This document shows positions 44,924 to 55,107 of a stretch of 64,000 nucleotides of DNA, piece by piece. The stretch lies in NCBI GenBank assembly GCA_963830565.1, contig CAWHMO010000011.1:1-64000 (forward strand). Direction: 5' to 3'. Position 1 is the stretch's first letter, and every line of letters starts with the position of its first letter. The stretch comes from DATFDN01 sp963830565. GTDB lineage: Bacteria; Pseudomonadota; Alphaproteobacteria; Acetobacterales; Acetobacteraceae. The notes under the pieces were generated by a model. That model was not told the DNA's origin. It saw only the letters and a list, made by a program, of their open reading frames with translations, and searched no databases. The position numbers were made by a program, and so were the translations under genes.

Positions 44924-46748
44924 ATGGCAACGCAGACGAAGCCCACCTTGGCTCCGACTTTCGATGACGAGTTCAACAACGGCCTGAGCTTGTGGAACGG
45001 AACCAGCGGAACGTGGCAACCCGCCTACTCGTGGAGTCCGAACGGGTACGCTGACTCGACCATGTCGTCGTGGATGGTCAATCCGAACTACGGCCCGACA
45101 TCGCAGGCGGACGCGGACCCGTACTCGGTTCAGAATGGTGTCCTGAACATCGCGTTCGAGCCGACCCCGGCCGACGTAAGTCCGTCCAATGTCGGCGGGC
45201 TTTCGTTCATTTCCGGCCAGCTTACGACGAAGCAGTCGTTCTCGCAGGAATACGGCTATTTCGAGATGCGGGCCGAACTGCCCGCGGCAGCCGGCCTGAA
45301 CTCCGCGTTCTGGCTTCTGCCGTCGAACGGCTCGTGGCCGCCGGAACTGGACGTCGAGGAGGTGCTCGGCAACGACCCGACCACGCTGGTCATGACCGCC
45401 CACAGCTCCAACGGCAGCGGCGGGGATAACGCCACGCCGCAATGGGCCACCATCCCGGACGCATCCCAAGGATACCATACCTACGCAGTGGACTGGGAGC
45501 CGAACACCGTCACGTGGTATTTCGACGGCAAGCAGATGGCCCAGATCGCCACGCCGGCAGACTGGCACCAGCCGATGTACGTGCTCCTCGACACGCTGTC
45601 CGGCACGCCCGGCTCGTGGGCCGGTGCGCCGACGCCTGGCGAGAGCGCCGACATGAAGATCGACTACGTCCGGGCCTACGCCACGAACCCCTATACGAAC
45701 GGCGCGACCAATCCGGACTGGAGTTCCACGGCTCCGCCATCGGGAACGTCGTCCGGAGGTTCTTCAGGTTCGGGCGGGAGTTCCTCGGGTTCGACGCCAT
45801 CCCCCGACAACACCGTGATCACGGCCGCTGCCGGCGGCTCCATCACCGATGCCAGTGGCAACGTGTGGTCGATCATCAACGGCGATGTCGCGGTCAACGG
45901 AACACCCGATGGCCAGTCCGCGAACGTCATCGAGTTGGCGTACGAGAAGGGTTTTATCTGGCAGGAAAACACCGCTCACATGTGGTGGAGCAAGTCCAGC
46001 CCGAGCGGCACCTGGGGTCCGACTTACGGCACTGCCACAAGCCCGGTGCCGAGCGGTCCCTCGCCGTGGAACGATCTGTCCGTGGTCGTTCCCACCGCGC
46101 CGGCCAGCGCTACAGCCGGAAAGGCTGCTCCCATCAGCGGCATCTCGATCACCGATCCCTGGGCGGCAACCGCCAGCGGTAACATGACGTTGACCGTGTC
46201 CGACAAAACAGGGTCGATCACGATCGGCGGCCAGACCTTCGGTGCCACCGGCGGCACGCTGACCGGCACCGAGGCGCAGCTCAACGCCGATCTCGCCGGG
46301 CTCACCTACAAGGCCACCGCTGCTGGAACAGACACGCTCACCCTCGGTGTCACAAATCAGGGCGGGGCGGAGGTGACGAAAACAGTCGCCCTCACTGTCG
46401 CCCCGGCCCTCGGTCGTCACGCCCGACAAGCTCGCGCTGGTGCTCTCGGAAGACGCCTATCTCGGCAACGCGCAGTTCATCGTGAAGATGGACGGCACGA
46501 AGCTTGGCGCCGCGCAGTCGGTCACGGCTTCGCACAGCGCCGGCCAGACGCAGACCTTCACCTACTCGGGAAATTGGGGCGCCGGCGCGCACAACGTGGA
46601 GATCGACTTCACCAACGACGCGTATGCCGGCCCCGGCAAGGACCGGAATCTGTACGTCAACCAGGTCAATTACGACGGCCACGCCGCGATGAGCCAGACG
46701 GCGCCGCTGTTCGGTAACGGCAGCGTCGTTGTTCACGTCGGCCAATAA
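44924..46748 (+). pseudogene. GH16 beta-glucanase with CBM60-like C-terminal domain, one frameshift
   Basis: The product of about 608 codons starts directly with the catalytic domain, without a signal peptide: TFDDEFNNGLSLWNG, GYFEMRAELPAAAGLNSAFW and the catalytic ELDVEE (Glu141, Asp143, Glu146). A Ser/Gly linker (about 265-295) follows, then a beta-rich region of about 200 residues. After a shift near 46404 in a C-rich run, the last domain reads LALVLSEDAYLGNAQFIVKM, TFTYSGNWGAGAHNVEIDF and TNDAYAGPGKDRNLYVNQV, like calcium-dependent xylan-binding CBM60 modules. It should cut beta-1,3/1,4-glucan outside the cell, perhaps through type I secretion. Confidence 0.82.
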
Positions 46749-46760
46749 GGCCGAGCTGGA

Positions 46761-46797
46761 CGGGGCGGAGGACGGCTTTCAGTCGTCCTCCGCCCCG
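46761..46797. terminator. bidirectional terminator hairpin between convergent genes
   Basis: A perfect 14-bp stem (CGGGGCGGAGGACG with CGTCCTCCGCCCCG) has a 9-base loop. It begins 12 bases after the glucanase stop, and its right arm encodes the last codons of the convergent TPP-enzyme gene, whose stop lies in the loop. Confidence 0.7.
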
Positions 46798-48434
46798 TAG
46801 CGATGCGAGAACACGGTTTCCGCGCTGGTGATGAATTCCAGCAGGCAGGCCCGCCCCGCCTCGGTCTGCCGTCGGGCACGCAGGATCGCCTCGCCGATCT
46901 CCGCCGGGTTCTCGACGCGCTCGCTCCAGCCGCCCAGATCGCGGGCCAGGTCCGCATAGTTGCCGCCGATATCGCGGGTGCGATGTCGCTCGTGGGACAG
47001 CTTCATGTGCGACGTCTCGATCGCCATCGTGGCGTTGTTCAGCACGATCGTCAGGATCGGGGCATCGCAGCGCACGGCGGTTTCGAAATCGAGCCCGGTC
47101 ATGCCGAAGGCGGCATCGCCCATGAAGTTGACGCAAAACTTGTCCGGCGCGGCGATCTTGGCGCCGATGGCGAGGCCAAGCCCGGTGCCAAGCTGGTGCG
47201 ACTTGCCCCAGCCCAGATAGCCGCGCGGCCGGGTCGCCGTGTAGAAGGCCAGCATCTGGTCGCGCGGGCTGCCCGAATCATGCGTCACGATCGCGCCGGC
47301 CGGGTCGATGACGCGCATGAACTCCGCGATCACGCGGTACGGGTTGATCGGCGCCTCGGCGCAGCCGAGCTTGCCTTGCCAGCGTGCCAGCCAGGACCGG
47401 CGCCTCTCGGCGATCTCGGGCGCCGGCGAGCGATCGAGCGTGCGCCCTCCCAGCCGGTCCCGCACCGCCGCGATCAGGTGCGCGATGGTCAGGCTGGCAT
47501 CGCCCAGCAGCGCCACCTCGGTCGCATACGACTTGTGCAGGTCGCGGGGATCGTTGGTGGCGTGGATCACGCGCATCCCGGCGGGCAGCAGCGGCGTCGT
47601 CAACTGGTGGCGGTTGAGCCCGCAGCCGATGGCGAGCACCACGTCGGCGCGCGCGTGCAGGAAATGCCGGCCCTGGCCGGTGAACACGTTGCCCCCCGAG
47701 CCCAGCGCCAGGGGATGGTTCTCGGGAAACGCGCTCTTGCCGTCCACCGTGGTCATCACCGGCGCGCCCAGCATCTCGGCAAGCCGGATCAGTTCGTCGG
47801 TGGCCCCGGCGTAGAGCACCCCCTGCCCCGCCAGGATCATCGGACAGGACGCGTCCAGCAGCAGCCGTGCCGCGCTCTCCACGTCATCGGGATCAGGTGC
47901 GGACCGGGTCGGGCGAAGCGGCTGGTAGTCGAGCGTGTCGGCGCCGATGTCGAGCGCCACGATGTCGCGCGGCACCTCCACCATCACCGGCCCGAGGCGG
48001 CCATTCTTGAGCGCGCTGAACGCGCGCCGCATCACCCCCGGCACGTGCTCGGGAAGCACGATCTCCTCCACCGACTTCGTGACCGAGGCGTAGGTCCGCG
48101 TGGGCTTGAACAGCGGGAAGAGCTGCGCGCTCTCTCGCGCGTGCCCAAGCGGCAGGAACAGGACCGGCACGGAATCCGAGAACGCGGTGGCGATGCCAGG
48201 AAACGCGTTCTCCGCCCCCGGCCCGTACTGCATCGCGAAGACGCCGACCGGCTTGCCGTTGGTCACGCGGGCGAAGCCGTCCGCCATATCGACGCCGACC
48301 CGCTCCTGCCGGCAGATCACCGGGCGCATTCCGGCCGCCACCGCGGTCTCGATCAGCGGGGTGGTGGGATAGCAGAAGAACGTGGAGACGCCTTCGCGCC
48401 GCAGGATCTCCACGATGGCTTCGGCGGCCTGCAT
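46779..48434 (-). CDS. thiamine pyrophosphate enzyme, acetolactate synthase-like
   Basis: The 551-residue protein has the three-domain TPP fold. The cofactor-activating Glu44 is in CRQERVGVDMADGFARVTNG, and the PAMQYGPGAENAF-like loop is VFAMQYGPGAENAFPGIATA. The central domain carries MILAGQGVLYAGATDELIRL, and the metal/TPP motif is FMGDAAFGMTGLDFETAVRC with NNATMAIE. It is not a bona fide acetolactate synthase, since no small subunit is present; it may be a decarboxylase or carboligase of 2-oxo acids. It starts the cluster with an aminotransferase and 2-hydroxyacid dehydrogenases. Confidence 0.88.
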   Translation of the reverse strand: MQAAEAIVEILRREGVSTFFCYPTTPLIETAVAAGMRPVICRQERVGVDMADGFARVTNGKPVGVFAMQYGPGAENAFPGIATAFSDSVPVLFLPLGHARESAQLFPLFKPTRTYASVTKSVEEIVLPEHVPGVMRRAFSALKNGRLGPVMVEVPRDIVALDIGADTLDYQPLRPTRSAPDPDDVESAARLLLDASCPMILAGQGVLYAGATDELIRLAEMLGAPVMTTVDGKSAFPENHPLALGSGGNVFTGQGRHFLHARADVVLAIGCGLNRHQLTTPLLPAGMRVIHATNDPRDLHKSYATEVALLGDASLTIAHLIAAVRDRLGGRTLDRSPAPEIAERRRSWLARWQGKLGCAEAPINPYRVIAEFMRVIDPAGAIVTHDSGSPRDQMLAFYTATRPRGYLGWGKSHQLGTGLGLAIGAKIAAPDKFCVNFMGDAAFGMTGLDFETAVRCDAPILTIVLNNATMAIETSHMKLSHERHRTRDIGGNYADLARDLGGWSERVENPAEIGEAILRARRQTEAGRACLLEFITSAETVFSHRYGAEDD

Positions 48435-48458
48435 CTTGGTCCTCCCCAGGGCGGCTTA

Positions 48459-49830
48459 TCAGGCTACCGCCGCGATCGAGTCACCGATGATCTCCACGAT
48501 CCTGTCGAGCGTGGCCTCCGGCGTCATCAACGGCGGCGCGAGGCACAGCGAATCCCCGCTCGCCGGCCCACCATTATAGCCAGGCGTGCCGCCGCGCGCG
48601 CGCAAAATCAGGCCGCGCTTCATCGCCTCTGCCACGACCTTTCCGCCGAGCCCGATCGCCGGCTTGCGGCTGGCCTTGTCCTCGACCAGCTCGACCCCAG
48701 CCAGCATCCCAAGCCCCCGCACGTCGCCCACCGACGGTAGCCCACGCAGCGTCTCCAGCCCTTCCAGCAGATGCTTGCCCATCACCGCCGCCCGCCCGAC
48801 CAGACCCTCGCGTTCGATCACGTCGATATTGGCAAGTCCCACGGCACAGCAAACGGGATGCCCGGAATACGTTGCGGCGTGCATGTAGCGTTCATCCGTC
48901 GGCGCATCCTCCAGCGCGCGATGCACCTTCCGCGACAGGATGATGCCGCCAAGCGGCAGATAGCCGCTGGTGACGCCCTTGGCGAAGCTCACGATGTCCG
49001 GCTCGACGCCCCAATGGCCGAGCGCGAACCAGCGCCCGGTGCGCCCGAATCCGGTGATGACCTCGTCGGCGATCAGCAGCACGTCATGGCGGTCGCAGAT
49101 CTCGCGCAGGCGCGGAAAATAGGTATCTGGCGGAACGATCACGCCGCCCGCGCCCATCACCGGCTCGGCGATCACCGCGGCGATGGTCTCCGCGCCGTTC
49201 GCCTCGATCGCCTGCTCCACCGCCTCGGCCGCGCCGATGCCCGCATCGCCGTTGCCCGGCCACCGATACGGATAGGGCGGCGCGACCTGCAGGAACTCCG
49301 GCACCAGCGGACCGAACATCTTTTGATAGCCGGGCAGGCTGGTAGCGCTCATCGCCGCTATCGTCACGCCATGATATCCGTACTGGCGGGAGATGATCTT
49401 CACCTTTCCCGGCCTGCCCATGCGCTTCCAGAAATAGCGCGCGGTCTTGAACGCGCTCTCGTTTGATTCGGCGCCGCTGGTGGTGAAATAGACCGAGGCG
49501 GAGCTTGGGTACGCCGAAACTCACGATCCGTTCGGCGAGCCGGATCGCCGGCTCGTTGGAAAATCCGGCATAGGCCGAGGCGTAGGCAAGCTGCTCCATC
49601 TGCCGCGCCGCCACCTGCGCCAGCTCCGCGCGGCCGTGGCCGGCGTTGACGTTCCACAGCGCTGACAGGCCGTCGATATACTCGCGGCCATCCGCGGTGG
49701 TCAGCATCGCCCCGCGCCCTTTTACGAAAATCCGCGCCGCTGCGTGCTCGTGCGGATGATGCAGCGGATGCACCAGGTAGCGTCGGTCGAGGTCGAGCAA
49801 GACATCAGCTGTCGCGGCATGGTCGTCCAT
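48459..49830 (-). pseudogene. class III (omega) aminotransferase, one frameshift
   Basis: A PLP-dependent aminotransferase of about 457 codons is complete except for a one-base shift near 49505. The N-terminal part reads YLVHPLHHPHEHAAARIFVK, DGREYIDGLSALWNVNAGHG and AYASAYAGFSNEPAIRLAER. After the shift it reads VYFTTSGAESNESAFKTARY, GYHGVTIAAMSATSLPGYQK, LLIADEVITGFGRTG and the PLP-binding Lys in VSFAKGVTSGYLPLGG. It resembles beta-alanine/taurine-pyruvate aminotransferases. The stop lies 24 bases before the TPP-enzyme gene, so both are in one operon and may degrade an amino compound together. Confidence 0.85.
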
Positions 49831-49948
49831 GATCGCACCTTCGGTTCGCAGGCAGAGACAGTACGAGCAAGGCACGCGCGCCTCAAGCCGGGCGGCTTGA
49901 CCCGGCCGCATCAGGGGTTTCCCTGGTCGTGCAGGCAGGAGACGCAGT

Positions 49949-50926
49949 ATGAATGCCCCGCTTCTCGTGATCGGCTTCCCCCTGGACCCGAGCCAGCGCG
50001 CCCTCGTCAGCGAGGCGGCGGGCGAAGCCGAGATTGTCTACCTTGCAGATCTCGATCCGCCGGCGCGGCAAGCGGCCCTGCGTTCCGCCACCGTCCTGCT
50101 GGCGCGCAACACCGCGCGAGAGCTGCATGCCAACGAGGCCGTGCTGCTCGGCAATCTGCGCCTGGTGCAGTTCATGACGGCCGGGGTGGACTACATTCCG
50201 CTCTCCAAGCTTCCGGATGTTCCGATAGCGAGCAATGGCGGCGCCTACGCCGCGCCGATGGCCGAGCACGCGTTGGCGATGGCGTTGGCGGCATCGAAGC
50301 GCCTGCTGGTGGAACACGCGAATCTCGCGCGCGGCGCGTTCAACCAGTTCACGCCGAACCGGATGCTGGCGGGGGGCGTGTGCGGGATCTTCGGGTACGG
50401 CGGAATTGGGCAGGCCACGGCGCGGCTCGCGCGCGGGATCGGGATGCGGGTCCATGCGATCAATCGGCGCGGCCAAGCCGACGGCGATGTGGACTGGATC
50501 GGCACGCCCGATCGATTGGACGAACTGCTTGCGGCCTCCGACGTGCTGGTGATCTGCGCGCCGCTGACGCGCGCCACCATCAACTTGATCGGCACCGCCC
50601 AGCTCGCCCGCATGAAGAACGACGCCATCCTGGTGAACCTCGCGCGCGGGGAAATTGTCGAGGAGCAGGCGCTCTACGACCATCTGCGCGCGCAGCCGCG
50701 CTTCACCGCCTGCATCGACGCGTGGTGGATCGAGCCTGTACGGCACGGCCGGTTCCGCATGGACCACCCGTTTCTGGAGCTGCCGAACGTGATCGGCTCG
50801 CCGCACAATTCGGCGCAGGGCGGACCACGCGACGGCGGGCTGCGCAGCGCCCTCGCCAATTGCCGTCGCGCCCTGCTGGGGCAAACGCCGCTGCACCTGA
50901 TCGGGCCGGAGGAGCGGCTGATCTAG
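49949..50926 (+). CDS. D-2-hydroxyacid dehydrogenase
   Basis: The 325-residue protein has the cofactor motif GIFGYGGIGQATARLARG, Arg in VNLARGEIVEEQALYDHL, Glu in DAWWIEPVRHGRF and His in VIGSPHNSAQGGPRDGG. The DAWW segment marks a branch seen in phosphonate and hydroxyacid metabolism. It starts 118 bases from the divergent aminotransferase gene. Confidence 0.88.
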   Translation: MNAPLLVIGFPLDPSQRALVSEAAGEAEIVYLADLDPPARQAALRSATVLLARNTARELHANEAVLLGNLRLVQFMTAGVDYIPLSKLPDVPIASNGGAYAAPMAEHALAMALAASKRLLVEHANLARGAFNQFTPNRMLAGGVCGIFGYGGIGQATARLARGIGMRVHAINRRGQADGDVDWIGTPDRLDELLAASDVLVICAPLTRATINLIGTAQLARMKNDAILVNLARGEIVEEQALYDHLRAQPRFTACIDAWWIEPVRHGRFRMDHPFLELPNVIGSPHNSAQGGPRDGGLRSALANCRRALLGQTPLHLIGPEERLI

Positions 50927-50995
50927 CGCTGGCCAAGCCCATCCGGATCCGTTCCGCGTGGGACTACACGCAGGAGCAGACCGCGGCCGGATTTC

Positions 50996-51976
50996 CTAGC
51001 CGCTCCCCAGCCCCAGGACCTGCGCGCGCACGCTCAGGCCCAAGGCCGTGAACAGCGTCCCGGCCTCGCGATACTCGTCGAGCAGCGCGCGCGTTGTCTC
51101 GGTCGGGCCAAGCCAGGCAGGCGTCAAGCCCGCGTTGGTCAGCTCGGCGCGCAACCGCGGGCTCTCCATGATGGTCCTGAGCGCCGAGCTGAGCTGCTCG
51201 ATCGCTTGGCGCGGGCTTCCCGCCGGAAGCGCCAGCGTGCGCCAGGCGCCAACGGCGATGTCGAAACCCGTTTCGCGCAAGCTCGGGACAGCGGGCATCT
51301 GCGGGACACGCACAGGGCCGGACACCCCGAGAACGCGCAGCCGGGCGGCGACGCCTTGATCAAGCACCTGGCCCAGCGGGGCAAACGCGAGATCGACGTC
51401 GCCCGCCAGCAACGCGGCCATACGCTCCGCCGGCGTGGTCAACCCGGCGACGGAATGGACGCTCAGCCCGGCGCGGGCGACAAAGAGAGCCTGTCCGACC
51501 TGCGGCGGATCCCAATCCGACGGCGCCGGCACCGCCAATTCCTCGTGCTCGGCGCGACGGGCCAGGAGGTCGGCAACCCCCGCGTAAGGCGCGTCCGCGC
51601 GTACCGCGAGCACGGCCGGGGAGAAGCTGATCCGCCCGACCGGGGCGAAATCGGCCGGCGTGCAGTCCATCCGGCGGCTGAGCCAGGGAGCGAGCGTCAC
51701 CGCCGGCGTGAGCAAGGTGAGGGTCGTCCCGTCGGCAGTCGCTTGCGCCCCCGCCGTCAGCCCGACGATCCCGCCGGCTCCCGGCCGGAAGTCGAGCACG
51801 ACCGGGCGGGCCAGCGACTGTTCCAGGTAAGGCTGGAGGATACGCATGGTCGCTCCCGCCGCGCCACCCGGAAGGTCGGGCACGACGATCGTCAGCTCCC
51901 GCTCCGCGCGCGCGCCCCGAGCGCGGAGCGCGACGGACGCCGACATGAAGGCCGAAAGCAAGTCCCGACGGCGCAT
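50996..51976 (-). CDS. Bug/TctC-family periplasmic substrate-binding protein
   Basis: The 326-residue receptor starts MRRRDLLSAFMSASVALRAR, which could be a Tat signal. The fold signature of Bug receptors is present: ELTIVVPDLPGGAAGATMRI, LARPVVLDFRPGAGGIVGLT and GTTLTLLTPAVTLAPWLS, then VPSLRETGFDIAVGAWRTLA. Such receptors bind carboxylates for tripartite tricarboxylate transporters. TctA and TctB are absent, which is common for the Bug family. It sits between two 2-hydroxyacid dehydrogenases and opposite to both. Confidence 0.88.
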   Translation of the reverse strand: MRRRDLLSAFMSASVALRARGARAERELTIVVPDLPGGAAGATMRILQPYLEQSLARPVVLDFRPGAGGIVGLTAGAQATADGTTLTLLTPAVTLAPWLSRRMDCTPADFAPVGRISFSPAVLAVRADAPYAGVADLLARRAEHEELAVPAPSDWDPPQVGQALFVARAGLSVHSVAGLTTPAERMAALLAGDVDLAFAPLGQVLDQGVAARLRVLGVSGPVRVPQMPAVPSLRETGFDIAVGAWRTLALPAGSPRQAIEQLSSALRTIMESPRLRAELTNAGLTPAWLGPTETTRALLDEYREAGTLFTALGLSVRAQVLGLGSG

Positions 51977-52050
51977 TTTTGCCGCTTCCGTTGAACACCT
52001 GAGAAAGCGACCCTAATCCTGCAGACCCTAACGATTGGTATAGGCCAGGC

Positions 52051-53019
52051 ATGTCGTTCACCTTCCTCATGCTGCCGCCGCAGACCGACACCACGCGCGC
52101 GTGGGGCCGAAGACTGGAAGCCGAGGTGGGCGAGGCGCGCGTGATCGTGGCGGAGACCGAGGATGCGGCAACGAAGGCGATCGGCGAGGCCGATGCGGCC
52201 TACGGCGTGCTGCCGCCGGATCTGCTGTCCCGCGCGGGCCGGCTGCGCTGGCTGCAATCGCCCCAGGCCGCGCCGCCGGCGGGCTATTACTACAAGGAGC
52301 TGGTCGCGCATCCGCTGGTCGTGACCAACATGCGCGAGATCTACAACGATCACATCGGCGCGCACATCATGGCCTTCGTGCTCGCCTTCGCGCGCGACTT
52401 CCAGACCTACATCCCCCGGCAGCTCCGCCGTGAATGGAAGCCGAAGCCGCTCGATACGGGCGTCGTGCATCTGCCGGGGGCGACGGCGCTGATCGTCGGG
52501 ATCGGCGGGATCGGGGCGGAGGCGGCGCGGCTCGCCGGCGCCTTCGGGATGCGGGTGATCGCCACCGACGCGCGCCGGACCGAGCCGCCGCCTGGTGTCG
52601 CCGAGCTGCATCCGCCCGAGGCGCTCGACGAGCTTCTGCCCCGTGCCGACTTCGTGATCCTGACCGTCCCGCACACACCGGCGACCGAGGGTTTCATGGA
52701 CCAGGCGCGCTTCAGCCGCATGAAGCGCGGCGCCTTTTTCATCAATATCGGACGCGGCAAGACGACCCGGCTCGACGATCTCGTTGCGGCGTTGGAGGCC
52801 GGCCAGATCGCCGGGGCCGGTCTCGACGTGTTCGAGACCGAGCCGCTGCCGAAAGATCACAAACTTTGGACCATGCCGGGCGTGCTGATCACGCCGCACA
52901 CAGCGGGCTACGGCCCGGACCTGGATGAACGCCGCTATGCGATCATACGGGATAATTGCCGCGCCTTCGCGCAAGGGCGCGCGCTGCGCAACGTCGTCGA
53001 CAAGGCGAACTGGTTTTGA
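52051..53019 (+). CDS. D-2-hydroxyacid dehydrogenase
   Basis: The 322-residue protein has the cofactor motif LIVGIGGIGAEAARLAGAFG, Arg in INIGRGKTTRLDDL, Glu in GLDVFETEPLPKDHKLW and His in LITPHTAGYGPDLDERR. The DAxR after the Rossmann loop (IATDARRT) suggests preference for NAD(P) similar to GhrA-like reductases. It is divergent from the Bug receptor gene and overlaps the start of the MFS gene. Confidence 0.9.
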   Translation: MSFTFLMLPPQTDTTRAWGRRLEAEVGEARVIVAETEDAATKAIGEADAAYGVLPPDLLSRAGRLRWLQSPQAAPPAGYYYKELVAHPLVVTNMREIYNDHIGAHIMAFVLAFARDFQTYIPRQLRREWKPKPLDTGVVHLPGATALIVGIGGIGAEAARLAGAFGMRVIATDARRTEPPPGVAELHPPEALDELLPRADFVILTVPHTPATEGFMDQARFSRMKRGAFFINIGRGKTTRLDDLVAALEAGQIAGAGLDVFETEPLPKDHKLWTMPGVLITPHTAGYGPDLDERRYAIIRDNCRAFAQGRALRNVVDKANWF

Positions 53020-54278
53020 GTTCGCCCCCGGCGCGCACCGGATCGCTCCGCGCGCTCGACTGGCTGAATTTCTTCCTGGCCGATGTGCAATCCGGCCTGG
53101 GGCCGTTCCTCGCGATCTTCCTCATCACCTCGCAACACTGGAACGCCGCCGACATCGGCATCGTGATGACCATCTCCGGCATCGCCACGCTGGTCGCGCA
53201 GACCCCGGCCGGCGCGCTGATCGATGCGACGCAATTCAAGCGGCTGGCGATCATGGTCGCCGCCCTGGTGATCTCGGCCGCCGCCTTCGTTGTCACGATC
53301 GCGCCGAGCTTTGGCATCGTCGCCGGGGCGCAGGTCATGCTCGGCGCATCGGCGGCGATCTTCCCGCCCGCGACGGCGGCGATCGCCCTCGGGCTGGTCG
53401 GGCGACGGCGCTTCACGCATCGCATGGGACGGATGCAGGGGTTCAATCACGCCGGCAACGTCGTTGCCGCGCTGATCGCGGGCGCCCTCGGCTACTTCAT
53501 CACCACCGCCGCCGTCTTCTGGGTGGTCAGCGTCTTCGGCTTGCTGGCCATCGCATCGGCGTTCTGGATCGATCCAAGCTGCATCGACAATGACGTCGCG
53601 CGCGGCCTGGAACGGGACGGGCATGCCGAAAAGGCCGGCCGGCCCTCCGCCTTCACGACCCTGCTCAAATCCCGGCCGCTGCTGATCTTCGTGTGCGCGA
53701 TCACCCTATGGCAGCTCGCCAACGCGGCGATGCTGCCGATCGTCGGCCAGAAGCTCGCGCTCAACAACACGGGCGAGGGAACGATCTTCATGTCGGCCCT
53801 GATCGTCACCGCGCAGGCGGTGATGGTCCCGATGTCGATTCTCGTCGGCCACCGCGCCGATCGGTGGGGCCGCAAGGCTATTTTCCTCGCCGGCTTCGCC
53901 GCCCTGCCCATCCGGGGCGTGATGTTCAGCCTGGTCAAGGACCCGTATCTCGTGGTGTCGATCCAGATCCTCGACGGCGTCGGCGCCGGGATCTTCGGGG
54001 CGCTGTTCCCGCTGGTGATCGCCGACCTCACGCGTGGCACCGGACGCTACAACACGACACTCGGCGCGGCGACGACGATACAGGGGATCGGCGCCGCGTT
54101 CAGCACCACGCTGGCCGGCTTCATCATCGTTGGCGGGGGCTACGGGCTCGCCTTCCTGACCCTCGCCGGCATCGCCTTGCTGGCGCTGCTGATCTTCCTG
54201 TTCCTCATGCCAGAAACGCTGCCCGACGCCGGCACGGCAAAGGCGGCAAAGGAGCGACATCATGGCGCGATCGCATGA
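53016..54278 (+). CDS. MFS transporter
   Basis: The 420-residue protein has twelve predicted membrane segments: FFLADVQSGLGPFLAIFL at the start, VAQTPAGALIDATQFKRLA with the loop 2-3 motif, GHRADRWGRKAIFLAGFAAL in the second half and FLFLMPETLP at the end. The start is a TTG at 53016 that overlaps the TGA of the dehydrogenase gene, which gives translational coupling. The substrate is probably a hydroxy or keto acid handled by the neighbours, an inference from context. Confidence 0.85.
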   Translation: MSSPPARTGSLRALDWLNFFLADVQSGLGPFLAIFLITSQHWNAADIGIVMTISGIATLVAQTPAGALIDATQFKRLAIMVAALVISAAAFVVTIAPSFGIVAGAQVMLGASAAIFPPATAAIALGLVGRRRFTHRMGRMQGFNHAGNVVAALIAGALGYFITTAAVFWVVSVFGLLAIASAFWIDPSCIDNDVARGLERDGHAEKAGRPSAFTTLLKSRPLLIFVCAITLWQLANAAMLPIVGQKLALNNTGEGTIFMSALIVTAQAVMVPMSILVGHRADRWGRKAIFLAGFAALPIRGVMFSLVKDPYLVVSIQILDGVGAGIFGALFPLVIADLTRGTGRYNTTLGAATTIQGIGAAFSTTLAGFIIVGGGYGLAFLTLAGIALLALLIFLFLMPETLPDAGTAKAAKERHHGAIA

Positions 54279-55050
54279 CAAATCCTGCGGCCAGTGCTCG
54301 GGCCGCGGTCTGGCCGGATCGTTCGGATGGGGGGTGGTCGCGGGTGTCGCGGCGGCGGCCGGCGCGCTGGTCGGGCGCAAGGCGGCGGCTCAGGCCAATG
54401 TCGGCCATGGCCACAGCCTGAAGCACCGCGCGCTCGATCTGGCCGCGTCGGTCATGCAGCGCAAATACCCGCTGGATGCCATGAGCACCTTCCTGAACGG
54501 CTTTCATTTCTACGCCGACGATATGGGCCGGCAGGTCGAGGCGCACCATTTCTGCACCCACCTGGCGCACGACATGCACCAATGCGTCATCTACGATTCC
54601 AACCAGCCGGGCGCGCGTCTGATCGGCATCGAGTACATCATCAGCGAGGAACGGTTCCGACGCCTGCCGGAAGAGGAAAAGCGGCTTTGGCACAGCCACC
54701 ACTACGAGGTGAAGTCCGGCGAGCTGATCGCGCCGGGCATCCCGGAGATGGCGGAGCACGCCTATTTCGAGGATCTGGTGTCGACCTACGGCAAGACGTT
54801 CCATACCTGGCAGATCGATCGCGATGATTTCCCGTATGGCATCCCGCAACTGATGATGGGCTTCACGCAGGACGGCCAGATCGACGAAGCGAAGCTTGAG
54901 GCCCGTGACCGCAGGATGGGCGTGTCCTGGAGGCGCAGGCGGCAGGACCGGGCGGACATACCCATGCCGACCCTCGTTCCGGGCGCCAATGCCTGGGAGA
55001 GCGGGCGGACGGTCCAGACCCGGCTGGAGGAGGTGGAGTTCAGGCGATAA
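54262..55050 (+). CDS. DUF1264 protein (oil-body-associated protein family)
   Basis: The 262-residue protein matches DUF1264/OBAP, better known from plants and fungi. Diagnostic parts are AHHFCTHLAHDMHQCVIYDS, ARLIGIEYIISEERFRRLPE, EKRLWHSHHYEVKSGELIAP and YGIPQLMMGFTQDGQ. The start has a Cys pair (CGQC) and a hydrophobic stretch SFGWGVVAGVAAAAGALVG, so it may be exported or membrane bound. The gene overlaps the MFS gene by 17 bases. In plants the family is linked to oil bodies; its bacterial role is unknown. Confidence 0.88.
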   Translation: MARSHDKSCGQCSGRGLAGSFGWGVVAGVAAAAGALVGRKAAAQANVGHGHSLKHRALDLAASVMQRKYPLDAMSTFLNGFHFYADDMGRQVEAHHFCTHLAHDMHQCVIYDSNQPGARLIGIEYIISEERFRRLPEEEKRLWHSHHYEVKSGELIAPGIPEMAEHAYFEDLVSTYGKTFHTWQIDRDDFPYGIPQLMMGFTQDGQIDEAKLEARDRRMGVSWRRRRQDRADIPMPTLVPGANAWESGRTVQTRLEEVEFRR

Positions 55051-55107
55051 CTGGCGACCTGGGCGCGTCGTGCCGCCTGATCCCCGTCCACCAAAACAGG
55101 GAAGGTC

